Positions 26,631-35,272 of a DNA stretch of 64,000 nt are shown here, in pieces (position 1 is the stretch's first letter; each line of letters starts with the position of its first letter). Location of the stretch: NCBI GenBank assembly GCA_001897675.1, contig MKUE01000068.1, positions 36,243-100,242 of the forward strand, in the 5' to 3' direction. Position numbers and translations under genes: made by a program. Below the pieces are notes generated by a model. It searched no databases, had not been told where the DNA came from, and saw only the letters and a program-made list of their open reading frames with translations. Origin of the DNA: Thiobacillus sp. 65-1059. GTDB lineage: Bacteria > Pseudomonadota > Gammaproteobacteria > Burkholderiales > Thiobacillaceae.

Positions 26631-29473
26631 GCACCAGCCTCCGTACGCGTCAGTGCCTGGTCATACCAGAGCAGCAGCTTCTCGTCTTCCTGCAGCGCCT
26701 CGTCCGGGATCTTCTGGGCGACCTTGATGATGGTTGCGTAGTCCTTCTTGCTCCATGCGTCCTTGAAGCCGGCGCGCAGCACCTCCAGCCGGAACTCCTT
26801 GAGCTTGCGGCCGCTGTGTTGCTGGTACTGCTCGAACTCCTTCAGCAGTGCCTTTTCGCGCTTCTTCTCCAGATCCTGCGCCTTGTTCGGATCCGGCACG
26901 TACCAGCGATCCTTGGCCTTGGTGATCAGGCGTGGGTCGCTCTTCTCCAGCCCGCGCAGCTCTTTGAAGTTGGACGAAAGGTAAGCGTGGATCTGGCTCG
27001 GGACTTCCCCCGATCCGTCGTACTTCAGGAAGTTGTTCTCCAAGAGCGCCATCAGCTCCGGCTTGGCCTCATGCTTCTTCCAGCCGGCGCCGAGTTGGGT
27101 GGTGAACTCAGGGTGAATCTCCTGGTACGTCGAGGGACGTCTTTTCAGGAAGTCAGCCAACCAGTCGATGGCGCTGCGCTCGTCGGAAACGAACAGCTCC
27201 ATCTGCGGTGCCTGCGATACCGAAGCGCGCTTCTTGTCGTATTCCGCCACCTGTTCGGTCAGAAAGATCATGCCGTCGCGCTCAGGGAAGCGGCTCCGAA
27301 GCCCGCTCAGAAACTCGTCCGACGACAGGGGCACCGGCGCATCGTGGCGCACGAACCAGGCCACCATCCGATCGTAGATACGCCGAGGATCGCGCTCGAC
27401 GATGAACTCCAATTCGCCGTGCTTGGTCTTGGCCACCGGGAGATACTTGAGGTGCGTCTGCACGAAGTCCCAGGCCGAGGCTTCCGACGCGCCCCGTTCG
27501 CGGAATCGCTGCTCCAGCCCGCCGTTGGGCTTGTAGGCGGAGATCACCAGGTCTTGCTTCACGGCTGTCGTGGACGTCATCTGCTTGTCCTGCAGCCACT
27601 TGCTCATGTCGCGCAGGGCATCCTTGGCCTTGTCCAGGTAGACGGCCTTCGCCGCACCGCTAGCGGTCGATGCCAGTTCCTGAGCTGCGGCGTAGAACGA
27701 GAGATGACGCTTGATCGCGTCATCCAGACCCTTCAACCGGAAGAACACCTCGTCCGGCTTGGCTTCGTCGCGAAAACGGGGTGGCTCGAACGGCTGGATG
27801 AAATAGATGTAGAAGTCGCGCTCGGGCTGGGCGGTCGGCCGGTCGTTGGGCGCTCCGAGGAACAGGTAGCCGTTGCGCTCCACGCGGCGTTCCTGCCATT
27901 CGACCTGGTGTTGCCAGATCTTGTAGCCGGTGACGTAGGCATGCTCATCGGTGCATTCCATGAGCTGCATGAGCGCGCTGTAGTAAGCGCGGTCCAGCGC
28001 GTCGTCCGACAGCGCTTCAGCGCGCTTCTCGATCTGGGCGTCGTAGTCGACGTCCTTTTTGAGATCAAGGTAGTACTGCTCGGTGTCCGGTGCCTTGGAG
28101 ATGAACTGGCCGTTGACCGTCTTGACGATCTCACGCAGGGTCGTCTGCACGGCGGTCAGCAGGTCGTCGGCGGGCTCACCACCCATATCCTCGATGCCGG
28201 GCTGGTACAGGCAAAGCGTATCGCGCAACTCCTCGGCCGTGGGCCCCACCGGCACGTAGATGTCGCCGCCGGTCGTCAGCCGGTGGACAGACAACCCCTT
28301 GATTACCCGCATGGCCATCGCCTTGTAAGCGGGGCGCGTAAAGGCCTTTTGTACGCGCTCGCCAAGCACCTCGGCCACCTTCAATACTGGGCCGATATTC
28401 GGGTCTGAGCGCAGCACCGAGTTGGAGGTGACCGTGTCCCAGAACTTGTCGTAGCCGATCAAGCCGGGGCGATCGGTCGGCACCTCCTCATCCAGGAGAG
28501 CCTGGATCTGGTCGCGCAAAGTGACCAGCGCGCCGCGCTTTTCGGTGAAGATCAGCCGCTCGAAGGTGCCGATGTAGTCCGGATGGACGGGAAACAGGCG
28601 GACATACTCATCCATCCGCTCGTTCATGTTGCTGTAGAACTTGGCGAAGGGCGTGAGGTAGGTGCGGATCTTGTGCTGCTGGTCAGCCGACTTCTTGAGC
28701 AGACGCTCCGCCACCACAAAGCTCACGTCCTGGCGGGCCAGCAGGACCTGGGTGAAGCGCTCGTTCACGCGGCGCAAGCTGTCGGCCACATGCTGGAAGC
28801 GGCTGCTGTCGAAGATGGCTTCCTGCACACCGGCCACGAAGCGGAAACGCAGGTGCTTGGTGACCTCGCCGATCTCGCGCAGGAAGGACAGATCCAGCAC
28901 CAAGTCGTGGTCCTTGCGGGAACGCAGGAACTCAAGAAATTCGTCGACGACGAGCAGGACACCGTGGTTGGGGTGTACCTCGTCGAACGCGGCCATCATC
29001 TCTTCGAAGGCGGCCTTGTTGTTGACCACCTTGTCGGCCGGCGGGAAGGAATAGCTGACGCCCTGGTTCTCCAGGAAGATTTCGAGCTCCTGCGTGATGA
29101 TGTCGCGCAGAGACATCTGGCTGGAGATCTCGATGCGGTGGACCTTGAACTTGCCGGCGATGCTGCCTGCGGCCTCCGCGACCTTAGGGTGGTGGATCAT
29201 GGGGACGTAGGCTGCGTCTTCGGCGATCAGCGACAGCACCGACATCAAGTGTGACTTACCGGTGCCGTAGTTGCCGACCACGAGCACGCCTTTGTGGTCA
29301 ACCGATTCGTCGAACGACAGCTGCGGGATCATCTGCTTGGCAATCCGCTCGGCCATGTCATCGGAAATGACATAGGTGGCAACGAGCTTCTTGGCCTCAG
29401 CGGGCCGATTCGCGTCGAGCAATTGAATGACCGACTCGATCGGCTCGAACTGAATGAGATCTCCGTAGCGCAT
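26627..29473 (-). CDS. DUF6079 P-loop ATPase (BrxC-like)
   Basis: This 948-residue large ATPase has Walker [18 protein letters not shown] near residues 65-80 and Walker [16 protein letters not shown] near 170. A long helical body and an acidic, Lys-rich C-terminal tail follow. BREX type 3 loci carry a DUF6079 protein as their BrxC/PglY equivalent. The gene starts 11 bases after brxF and overlaps the helicase by 4 bases. There is no room or scar for a pglX gene between the two, which is the key oddity of this locus. Confidence 0.88.
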   Translation of the reverse strand: MRYGDLIQFEPIESVIQLLDANRPAEAKKLVATYVISDDMAERIAKQMIPQLSFDESVDHKGVLVVGNYGTGKSHLMSVLSLIAEDAAYVPMIHHPKVAEAAGSIAGKFKVHRIEISSQMSLRDIITQELEIFLENQGVSYSFPPADKVVNNKAAFEEMMAAFDEVHPNHGVLLVVDEFLEFLRSRKDHDLVLDLSFLREIGEVTKHLRFRFVAGVQEAIFDSSRFQHVADSLRRVNERFTQVLLARQDVSFVVAERLLKKSADQQHKIRTYLTPFAKFYSNMNERMDEYVRLFPVHPDYIGTFERLIFTEKRGALVTLRDQIQALLDEEVPTDRPGLIGYDKFWDTVTSNSVLRSDPNIGPVLKVAEVLGERVQKAFTRPAYKAMAMRVIKGLSVHRLTTGGDIYVPVGPTAEELRDTLCLYQPGIEDMGGEPADDLLTAVQTTLREIVKTVNGQFISKAPDTEQYYLDLKKDVDYDAQIEKRAEALSDDALDRAYYSALMQLMECTDEHAYVTGYKIWQHQVEWQERRVERNGYLFLGAPNDRPTAQPERDFYIYFIQPFEPPRFRDEAKPDEVFFRLKGLDDAIKRHLSFYAAAQELASTASGAAKAVYLDKAKDALRDMSKWLQDKQMTSTTAVKQDLVISAYKPNGGLEQRFRERGASEASAWDFVQTHLKYLPVAKTKHGELEFIVERDPRRIYDRMVAWFVRHDAPVPLSSDEFLSGLRSRFPERDGMIFLTEQVAEYDKKRASVSQAPQMELFVSDERSAIDWLADFLKRRPSTYQEIHPEFTTQLGAGWKKHEAKPELMALLENNFLKYDGSGEVPSQIHAYLSSNFKELRGLEKSDPRLITKAKDRWYVPDPNKAQDLEKKREKALLKEFEQYQQHSGRKLKEFRLEVLRAGFKDAWSKKDYATIIKVAQKIPDEALQEDEKLLLWYDQALTRTEAGA

Positions 29474-29484
29474 GCGTTTCCCCT

Positions 29485-29952
29485 TTACCCAATCGATTCA
29501 ATTTCGAACGGAACCACGCCCTCCAGGCCGTAGTCCTGATATTCCGGATGCCCCATCTCGGCATAGCTCAACCGACCGTCGCGCAGCTCTCCTGGCCACA
29601 CTGCTACAACACGCCGAGCGTGGGCGTGGCGCTTGAGCAGATCCAACGGATCGAGCTTGAGTGACTGATCGAACAGCAGCTCGATGTTGTCGAGCAGGAC
29701 CAGATCGCCACTCGCGTACTCATCGGCCAGCTCCCGCATCGCGACATTGGCCTGAAGTGCTCGCTGCCGCTGGGCGAGCGCCGCGAGACGCTTTCCCAAC
29801 ACCGCTCCGACATTCATTACCTTCATACCGCGCTGATTGGCCAGCTCGGCCAGCAGCGCGCTCTTGCCGCATCCAGGGCGCCCAACAAGCAGGATCAGCT
29901 TGCTGTGCAGGGCCGCGATCTCGTCTACCAGACGGTCCAGTCGTGTGAGCAT
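29485..29952 (-). CDS. brxF: BREX-3 P-loop protein BrxF
   Basis: This 155-residue small ATPase has Walker [19 protein letters not shown] near residues 20-37 and Walker [15 protein letters not shown] near 85-98. Length, motifs and position at the head of the operon before the DUF6079 gene match BrxF, a marker gene of BREX type 3. It starts 11 bases after the HTH gene ends. The biochemical role of BrxF is not known. Confidence 0.88.
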   Translation of the reverse strand: MLTRLDRLVDEIAALHSKLILLVGRPGCGKSALLAELANQRGMKVMNVGAVLGKRLAALAQRQRALQANVAMRELADEYASGDLVLLDNIELLFDQSLKLDPLDLLKRHAHARRVVAVWPGELRDGRLSYAEMGHPEYQDYGLEGVVPFEIESIG

Positions 29953-29963
29953 GGGGCGGCCCT

Positions 29964-30191
29964 TTACCCATTCCTGCCATGAGGTCCGCCAGGACCATCA
30001 TCGCTCTGGGCTTCCGCCGTCTGCCTCTTGATCCACTGGTCGATTTCCTGGCGAAGAAACCGCCACGTACCCCCCACCTTGAATGCCGGGATCTTCTTGG
30101 CTGCCGCCAAGCGATAGACCGTGCGCTTGCCCACCTTGAGGTAGGCCGCCACCTCATCGAGGGTGAATATCTCTCCAGTGTCGTCTTTCAT
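29964..30191 (-). CDS. Excisionase-type HTH protein leading the BREX-like operon
   Basis: A 75-residue winged-helix protein of the MerR/excisionase (helix_turn_helix_17) type: FTLDEVAAYLKVGKRTVYRL, then AAAKKIPAFKVGGTWRFLRQ and IDQWIKR. I chose ATG 30191 (MKDDTGEIF) because GGGGAAG precedes it and the domain starts there; the frame runs on to 30266. As first gene of the operon it probably regulates the defence genes. The upstream minus-strand sequence has a TTGACG at 30251-30256 but no clear -10. Confidence 0.8.
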   Translation of the reverse strand: MKDDTGEIFTLDEVAAYLKVGKRTVYRLAAAKKIPAFKVGGTWRFLRQEIDQWIKRQTAEAQSDDGPGGPHGRNG

Positions 30192-30406
30192 CGCTTCCCC
30201 GCCCGGCAACAGGACTGCGGCCGGTGATGATGGTAATCTTGGCAAGGATACGTCAAACTTGTGCATCTTTGAACAGCCAAGCGGCGGGAGGGGGGATGAC
30301 AGATAGCCAAGGCGGTCGGCAGGTGAGCCAGGGCACTATGCAGGGATCGGTGGCCGAACACCCAGCGTGGCATCGGTTGGAAGACCAACTTCAGTGGTAC
30401 GACAAT

Positions 30407-30904
30407 TCAGGCCCCGCCCCCCGACGCGAGCCGACGAAGGCGCTCCGACTCGGCACGGGCTTCGGCCAGCAACTGGCCCCAGTCCGACGGCGGGCGGCCG
30501 CTGTCGAGCATCCTGCGGAACACCCGGTAGGCGTCGTCGGCGCTGTCGTAGGCCCGCTTCGTGTCCTCGTCGTTGACCCAGGCGTAGACGATCACCCTGG
30601 CCTGGGCGTGGTAGCGGAAGAACAGCCGGTACTGTTGGAAGAACTTGGCCCGGAACCAGTGCTTGTGCTCGGGCCCTAGCGTGTCGCCCTGGCGGTACTC
30701 CGGTCGGGTGGGGTCCTGAGGGATCACCTCGAACGCCAGCTTGGCGATGGCCGCCAGGCGCTTGGTGGCGTTCTTCTTGACGTAGCCGACCGGATCCTTG
30801 CGCTCGAGCGCCTCGACCTGCGCGGTCAGGGCGTCAAGCTGGTCGAGAAAGATCGGGTGAGCGAAGAGGGCCCAGCCGTTGACGACCAACGGGGCGCCGC
30901 TCAT
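30407..30904 (-). CDS. yhaV: YhaV-family toxin
   Basis: This 165-residue RelE-superfamily ribosome-associated RNase belongs to the PrlF-YhaV system. YhaV proteins start with a P/G-x-x-V-N-G-W motif, seen here as VVNGWALFAHPIFLDQLDAL. The domain then continues with TLGPEHKHWFRAKFFQQYRL, FFRYHAQARVIVYAWVND and KRAYDSADDAYRVFRRMLDS. It cleaves mRNA at the ribosome when free of antitoxin. ATG 30904 overlaps the antitoxin stop by 4 bases. Length is normal and all blocks are present. Confidence 0.92.
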   Translation of the reverse strand: MSGAPLVVNGWALFAHPIFLDQLDALTAQVEALERKDPVGYVKKNATKRLAAIAKLAFEVIPQDPTRPEYRQGDTLGPEHKHWFRAKFFQQYRLFFRYHAQARVIVYAWVNDEDTKRAYDSADDAYRVFRRMLDSGRPPSDWGQLLAEARAESERLRRLASGGGA

Positions 30905-31230
30905 TCATCGGCCGCCGATAGCGGAGCCTCGAGATCGACCTCGACACCGCCGACCAGCGCCCGGATGCGCTGCGCGAGGCCGGCATCCACGGCTTGGAGC
31001 CGTTCGGGATGCTCGGCCATGTCGCGGGCCAGGAAGCCGAGGAACGGCATCAGCGCCGGGTCGTCGCTGTCGCCGGGGGCCGCGCGCGTGAGCACGACCT
31101 CACCGTTCGGGCGGATGGTGTAGTGGATCTTGTCGCGCTTGCCCAGGCGCAGCGCGCGGCGCACGGTTTCCGGCACCGTCGTCTGATAGCGATCGGTCAG
31201 CGTCGATTCGGCTTCGAGGGTGGCGGGCAT
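30901..31230 (-). CDS. prlF: PrlF-family antitoxin
   Basis: This 109-residue antitoxin is read from ATG 31230 with GGAG 8-9 bases upstream. The N-terminus is a swapped-hairpin AbrB/SpoVT DNA-binding domain (LTDRYQTTVPETVRRALRLG, then KRDKIHYTIRPNGEVVLTRA). The C-terminus (DPALMPFLGFLARDMAEHPE) is the toxin-binding part typical of PrlF. The frame is open to 31317, but the longer start would overlap the promoter. It represses its own promoter through paired palindromes at 31263-31298 and neutralises YhaV. Confidence 0.92.
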   Translation of the reverse strand: MPATLEAESTLTDRYQTTVPETVRRALRLGKRDKIHYTIRPNGEVVLTRAAPGDSDDPALMPFLGFLARDMAEHPERLQAVDAGLAQRIRALVGGVEVDLEAPLSAADE

Positions 31231-31257
31231 GGCGGTTCTCCGGCTGCTATCGGAATA

Positions 31258-31298
31258 AGTGTAATGCATCCGCATTGCCATGTCAATGCAAACGCATT
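31258..31298 (-). promoter_or_regulatory. prlF-yhaV promoter with two operator palindromes
   Basis: On the minus strand there is TTGACA (31286-31281), a 17-base spacer and TACACT (31263-31258), an almost ideal sigma70 promoter. Two palindromes of the form AATGC-N4-GCATT lie at 31263-31276 and 31285-31298. Their starts are exactly 22 bp apart, two helical turns, and they cover the spacer and -35. This is what is expected for autorepression by the AbrB-fold PrlF antitoxin. Confidence 0.85.
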
Positions 31299-31313
31299 GT
31301 CGCCCGAAGACCC

Positions 31314-31883
31314 TCACAGGTTACTCGGCAGGTCGTTGCTGCCACGCGGCACCAGGTGGTCGAGCTCCCATCGAAAGATCTGCTCGATGCAAAAGCGGAT
31401 GACCTTGCCGCCGAGCACGTAGTGCGGGACGCTGAGCCGGTTGCGCTCGCTCCGCTCGGCGAGCCAGTACGTGGGCAGCCCGGTGATGCTGCTGACCTCA
31501 TGGCAGTCGAGGAGGATGCGCTCACCTGCGGGCGGCCAGAACGCGGCCGACCATTCGATGGCCTCTTTCAGGGCCGTCGGCGATGATCGGGACAACGAGC
31601 TGCCGGCGACCGCTTTCCGCGCCACTTGGGCCTTGCGCTCGAAAGCATCGATCTCCGACTCCAGATAGCGGGGCTGCTTGCCGATCCGCCAAGAGGGCGG
31701 CCCGATCCCTTCCGCGCACCAGCGCTGCAGCGTGTTGGGTGTGACGTTCCACCTCGCCGCAAGCTGAAGCTCGCTCAGCACCGGGTAGCGAATCTTGGGC
31801 AGTTGGGAGCGGGGGCCGCGACGCAGTTCATGTTCTCGCGCGTCGGCCTCCCAGGCTCTGTTGAGGTCAGCGCTGGGGATCAT
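31314..31883 (-). CDS. HTH DNA-binding protein, plasmid/island type
   Basis: The protein has 189 residues. A MerR/excisionase-like helix-turn-helix near residues 38-75 (LSELQLAARWNVTPNTLQRW, then GPPSWRIGKQPRYLESEIDA) is followed by a C-terminal domain (LLDCHEVSSITGLPTYWLAE) of unknown role. It overlaps the preceding HTH gene by 17 bases and lies just upstream of the prlF promoter region. The domain architecture is unfamiliar; a regulator of a mobile island or prophage is the plainest reading. Confidence 0.65.
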   Translation of the reverse strand: MIPSADLNRAWEADAREHELRRGPRSQLPKIRYPVLSELQLAARWNVTPNTLQRWCAEGIGPPSWRIGKQPRYLESEIDAFERKAQVARKAVAGSSLSRSSPTALKEAIEWSAAFWPPAGERILLDCHEVSSITGLPTYWLAERSERNRLSVPHYVLGGKVIRFCIEQIFRWELDHLVPRGSNDLPSNL

Positions 31884-32232
31884 TGCTCACCTCCCGCATG
31901 CTGGCCTCCGCCGCCTCCAAACTGCCGTGCCGGCGCACGAGATCGAAAGCCTCACGAAGTGTATAGCGCTTGGGTTCCACGACGGCCGGCGTGGGTGCAG
32001 GTGGTTCGATGGGTGGAGGGTTTGCAGCGAGGCGTGAGTCGGCACCGATCGTCATGCCTTGTCGCTGCGCGTCTTCGTAGGCGACGACGTCTTCGAGCGC
32101 GTAGCGAACGGCCTTGGACAGCTTGTAATACCGCGGCCCGCGGCTCTCGCTGCGCCAGCGTTGGAGTGTTTTGATGCTGATGTTCCAGCGCTGCGCCAGC
32201 TCGGTTTCGGTGAAGGCGTGGTCGTTCGACAT
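31867..32232 (-). CDS. HTH DNA-binding protein, AlpA/excisionase-like
   Basis: The protein has 121 residues from ATG 32232 (MSNDHAFTETELAQRWNISI). The helix-turn-helix is FTETELAQRWNISIKTLQRW with wing GPRYYKLSKAVRYALEDVVA, the same layout as the next gene, so the two are related. A Pro-rich linker (PPPIEPPAPTPAVVEP) joins a short C-terminal helix (YTLREAFDLVRRHGSLEAAE). The pair may control the island that begins here. ATG 32292 is possible but lacks a domain reason. Confidence 0.68.
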   Translation of the reverse strand: MSNDHAFTETELAQRWNISIKTLQRWRSESRGPRYYKLSKAVRYALEDVVAYEDAQRQGMTIGADSRLAANPPPIEPPAPTPAVVEPKRYTLREAFDLVRRHGSLEAAEASMREVSNDPQR

Positions 32233-32444
32233 GGTCTGTGCTCCATTCGCGCTGCGGCAGGCCATTACGGCGCTGTTCGCACAGCAAGCCAAGGCGACAT
32301 GGCGGGTGCGGCCGTGTGCGGGCAGGTCCAGGGACGCCGATCGGGGAGGTCGAGGGAACCCGGGTGAATCAGCGGGGCGCCTACTCGCCTCGAATTGATT
32401 GCAATACCGCCGCGCATCCTTGAGGGTCTCTCAATACCCGGACA

Positions 32445-32479
32445 TGGTGGGCTTCCTTTTCGTTAGCCTTCCACCACCA
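32445..32479 (+). repeat. Hairpin ending CCACCACCA, copy A
   Basis: TGGTGG (32445-32450) can pair with CCACCA at the end of CCACCACCA (32471-32479). Six bases later comes a terminator stem. A segment with the same plan occurs at 37298-37323. The CCA-plus-terminator layout recalls an RNA 3' end used as an integration site, but no complete tRNA or tmRNA can be folded from the sequence before it. Confidence 0.35.
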
Positions 32480-32485
32480 ATATAA

Positions 32486-32515
32486 AGGCCAACCACTCTC
32501 GGTTGGCCTTTTTTC
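32486..32515 (+). terminator. Bidirectional rho-independent terminator
   Basis: AGGCCAACC (32486-32494) pairs with GGTTGGCCT (32501-32509) around ACTCTC and is followed by TTTTT. On the minus strand the stem is followed by TTTATATT, so it can also end the dioxygenase-OYE-GST operon that runs toward it. The group II intron fragment starts 2 bases downstream on the plus strand. Confidence 0.85.
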
Positions 32516-32516
32516 T

Positions 32517-32650
32517 GTGCGCCCGGCATGGGCGCACTCCTGTGGGTGAAAGTCCCACCGTAAGTTGATCACAGCGAACGAAGCGAAGCGCAACTGCATG
32601 AGGGCGACCGAGTGTGGGAAGGAAGCGTGGAGCGAAACTGGAGCAATCTT
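32517..32650 (+). mobile_element. Group II intron 5' fragment, class C-like
   Basis: The segment begins GTGCGCCCGGCATGGGCGCA, the typical 5' end of bacterial group II introns (GUGCG plus the first domain I hairpin). It continues with GTGGGTGAAAGTCCCAC and further domain I-like sequence to about 32650. No reverse transcriptase gene or domains V-VI follow; the sequence runs into the dioxygenase gene end. Class C introns insert just after terminators, as this one does. The right limit is approximate. It is a dead remnant. Confidence 0.75.
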
Positions 32651-32667
32651 GATGCTCCACGACAATC

Positions 32668-33474
32668 TCAGCCGAAGCGAAAGGCGCTTTGCACCGCGCC
32701 CAGGACACGGTCCTCGAAAATCTTCGCACCGGGATCGGCCCCGCCTGCGCCGGCGACGACCATGAGCGGTATCAGGTGTTCTTCGCGCGGCGCGGCGTCG
32801 CGGGCACCCGGGGCAGTGATCCAGGCAGCGAGGCGTCGCTCGCGCTCGCGGGCATCCGGGTGGCAAACCGCCTCGGTGAGCCACTGGTCGAAATCGAGCC
32901 CGTGTGTCTGCGTCGCGCCCGCGCGCATCGCCGCCATCATCACCCTCATGTTGTGGTAGCTGTTGCCGGAACCGATGATGAGCACGCCCGCCTCGCGCAG
33001 GGGCACCAGGGCCCGGCCTGCGGCCAGGTGGGCGGCCGGGTCGAGATCGGCGCGCAGCGACAGTTGCACGCAGGGAATGTCGGCGGCCGGGAAAGCGACC
33101 TTGAGCGGCACGAAGACGCCGTGATCGAAGCCGCGCGTCGCATCGAAACCGCAGCTCATGCCGCCCTGGGTCAACAGGCTTGCCACCCGTTCGGCGAGTT
33201 CGGGCGCACCGGGCGCGGGCCAGGTGAGATGGTAGGTGTGCGGCGGAAAGCCGTAGTAATCGAACAGCAGTGCCGGCGCGGCCTGTTTCTGCACGGTGAA
33301 GCGCGGCGCCTCCCAGTGGGCCGAAATCACCAGCAGGGCCCGCGGCCGTTCCGGCAACAGTGTGGGCAGCATTTCCAGGAATTCGCGATGCCGAACCCAG
33401 GTGTCGGGCGGGTCCCAGTCCATGAAGAAGCAGGGCCCGCCGCCGTGGGGGATGAACAGCGTGGGCTGGCGCAT
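32668..33474 (-). CDS. LigB/DODA-type extradiol dioxygenase family protein
   Basis: The protein has 268 residues. This class III (LigB, YgiD/4,5-DOPA dioxygenase) family opens catechol-type rings using one metal ion. Metal and catalytic His candidates are in FIPHGGGP (His10), LLVISAHWEAP, IGSGNSYHNM and REEHLIPLMV. The gene starts at 33474, overlapping the Old Yellow Enzyme stop (TGATG), so the two are coupled. Substrate is unknown; context with an ene-reductase and a GST suggests detoxification of an aromatic or quinone compound. Length is normal. Confidence 0.88.
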   Translation of the reverse strand: MRQPTLFIPHGGGPCFFMDWDPPDTWVRHREFLEMLPTLLPERPRALLVISAHWEAPRFTVQKQAAPALLFDYYGFPPHTYHLTWPAPGAPELAERVASLLTQGGMSCGFDATRGFDHGVFVPLKVAFPAADIPCVQLSLRADLDPAAHLAAGRALVPLREAGVLIIGSGNSYHNMRVMMAAMRAGATQTHGLDFDQWLTEAVCHPDARERERRLAAWITAPGARDAAPREEHLIPLMVVAGAGGADPGAKIFEDRVLGAVQSAFRFG

Positions 33475-34538
33475 CAGAATTCCGTGTAGCCCTTCGCGTC
33501 CGGCGTGTAGAAAGTGGCCGGGTCGGCGGGTGTGAGCGCGGCGCCGGTTCTGAGCTTGTGCACCAGGTCCGGATTGGCGATGAAGGGCCGGCCGAAGGCG
33601 ACCAGATCGCCCTTGCCCGCAGCGAGATCGGCCTCGGCGCGCGCCGCGTCATAGCCGCCGGAGAGGATGGTGCGACCCTTGAAGGCCGCGCGAAGCTTGG
33701 CTTTCAGTTCGTCGCTCGGCGCCGGTGCGCCCATGGAGCTGTGATCGACGATGTGCAGATAGGCAAGACCCATGTCGCTCAAGGCTTCGGCCAACCGCAG
33801 GTAGAGCGCGTCCATGTCCGCATCGGGCGCCATGCCGTTAAAGGTGTTGTAGGGCGAGATGCGCATGCCGACCCGCTCGGCGCCGATGGCGGAAGCGGCC
33901 GCCCGGGCCACTTCCAGGGCAAAGCGCAGGCGGTTTTCGATGGAGCCGCCCCAGCGGTCCGTGCGCCGGTTGGAGGCGGTGTTGAGGAACTGATCGATGA
34001 GATAACCGTTCGCGCCGTGCAGCTCCACGCCGTCGAAACCCGCTGCGATGGCGTTGCTGCACGCCTTGGCAAACTCGCCGATGGCGGCTTCGATGTCGGC
34101 CTCGGTCATTGCCTCCGGCACCGGGTGAGGCTGCATGCCTGCACTGTCCGTCCACATCTCGCCGGGCGCGGCCAGGGCAGACGGTGCCAGCAGGCGCGCG
34201 CCCGCCGGCAGATTGGCCGGATGCCCCACCCGGCCGGTGTGCATGAGCTGCACGAAGATGCGCCCGCCGGCCGCGTGCACGGCATCCGTCACCTTGCGCC
34301 AGCCGGCGACCTGTGCCTCGGAATAGAGGCCGGGGATGCGCGCATAGCCCAGACCGTTGGGCGAGGGTGAAGTGCCTTCGGTGATGATCAGCCCCGCCTC
34401 GGCGCGCAGCGCGTAATACTTGGCCATCAAATCGTTGGGCACGTTGCCAATGGCGCGGGAGCGGGTCATGGGCGCCATGACGATGCGATTGGGCAGTGTG
34501 AGGGGCCCGAGGGTGAGCGGAGTAAACAGGATGGTCAC
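33474..34538 (-). CDS. Old Yellow Enzyme family NAD(P)H:flavin ene-reductase
   Basis: This 354-residue FMN-dependent TIM-barrel enzyme (NemA/alkene reductase group) reduces activated C=C bonds or nitro groups. Visible markers are LTLPNRIVMAPMTRSRA at the start, the catalytic ELHGANGYLIDQFLNTASN block (His and Asn bind the substrate), DRWGGSIENR, and a phosphate-binding end GDLVAFGRPFIANPD. It is the middle gene of a GST-OYE-dioxygenase operon; the GST lies 12 bases upstream. The family is certain and the substrate is not. Confidence 0.93.
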   Translation of the reverse strand: MTILFTPLTLGPLTLPNRIVMAPMTRSRAIGNVPNDLMAKYYALRAEAGLIITEGTSPSPNGLGYARIPGLYSEAQVAGWRKVTDAVHAAGGRIFVQLMHTGRVGHPANLPAGARLLAPSALAAPGEMWTDSAGMQPHPVPEAMTEADIEAAIGEFAKACSNAIAAGFDGVELHGANGYLIDQFLNTASNRRTDRWGGSIENRLRFALEVARAAASAIGAERVGMRISPYNTFNGMAPDADMDALYLRLAEALSDMGLAYLHIVDHSSMGAPAPSDELKAKLRAAFKGRTILSGGYDAARAEADLAAGKGDLVAFGRPFIANPDLVHKLRTGAALTPADPATFYTPDAKGYTEF

Positions 34539-34550
34539 GTGCGCTTCTCC

Positions 34551-35168
34551 TTATTGTGAGGTTGGAATCAGGCCTTCGGCCGCGAGTGCCGCCTGCACCG
34601 CCGGGCGGGCCGCGACGCGGCCGAGATAGGCACCCAGTCCCGGCCAGGGGGAAAGATCCACGTTCACGTATTTGGCCCAGCCGAGCACGGTGAAGAGGTA
34701 GGCATCGGCCACCGTGAAGTCCTCGCCCAGCGCATAGCTGCGACTGCCCAGCCGCCTTTCCGCCTCACCGATGCGCCGCTCGAGCTGCGCGCGGACGATG
34801 GTCTTCGCTGCGTCCGCAAACGCCGGGTTGAAAAGCGCGCCGAAGCCCTTGTGCAGTTCCGTGGAAATGAAATTGAGCCATTCCATCAGCCGGTAGCGCG
34901 CCAGGGTGCCGGCCGGCGGGGCCAAGCGCCTGTCGGGCACCCGGTCGGCCAGGTACTGCACGATGGCCGGGCCCTCGGTGAGCACCTCGCCGTCGTCGAG
35001 TTCCAGAGCCGGGACGTAGCCCAGGGGATTGATGGTCTTGTAGTCGCGGCCGGCTTCGGTCACGCCGGTCTTGAGATCGACACGCTCGAGGGCGAAGTCA
35101 AAGCCGCCTTCGCGCAGCACGATGTGGGGCGAGAGCGAACAGGCGCCGGGACTGTAGTAGAGCTTCAT
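34551..35168 (-). CDS. Glutathione S-transferase
   Basis: This 205-residue bacterial beta-class GST has an N-terminal thioredoxin-like domain (MKLYYSPGACSLSPHIVLRE with the conserved Cys10/Ser region, then NPLGYVPALELDDGEVLTEG) and a C-terminal helical domain (LGEDFTVADAYLFTVLGWAK, carrying the N-capping box). It conjugates glutathione to electrophiles. It is the first gene of the operon, and the operon promoter lies in the 104-base gap shared with the divergent HxlR regulator. Confidence 0.93.
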   Translation of the reverse strand: MKLYYSPGACSLSPHIVLREGGFDFALERVDLKTGVTEAGRDYKTINPLGYVPALELDDGEVLTEGPAIVQYLADRVPDRRLAPPAGTLARYRLMEWLNFISTELHKGFGALFNPAFADAAKTIVRAQLERRIGEAERRLGSRSYALGEDFTVADAYLFTVLGWAKYVNVDLSPWPGLGAYLGRVAARPAVQAALAAEGLIPTSQ

Positions 35169-35198
35169 GATCCTCCTCCAGGTTCATTTACGGGAGCA

Positions 35199-35269
35199 GG
35201 TTTTATATAGTAACCTTCATAAGAGAACAAGAAGGATGGTATGCCGCCCATGGTTACTCCGAGGGAACC
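35199..35269. promoter_or_regulatory. GST-HxlR intergenic operators
   Basis: Two dyads of the form GGTT-N9/10-AACC lie between the divergent genes: GGTTTTATATAGTAACC (35199-35215) and GGTTACTCCGAGGGAACC (35252-35269). The second covers the ribosome binding region of the HxlR gene, which starts at 35273, so it would give autorepression; the first lies before the GST gene. HxlR-type regulators bind similar GTTAC-type dyads. Binding here is inferred. Confidence 0.6.
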
Positions 35270-35272
35270 GAT

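Noticed and set aside
32340..32480. tRNA or tmRNA gene ending at CCACCACCA
   Set aside because: No anticodon arm, D arm or proper T arm could be folded in the upstream sequence; only the 3' appearance fits.
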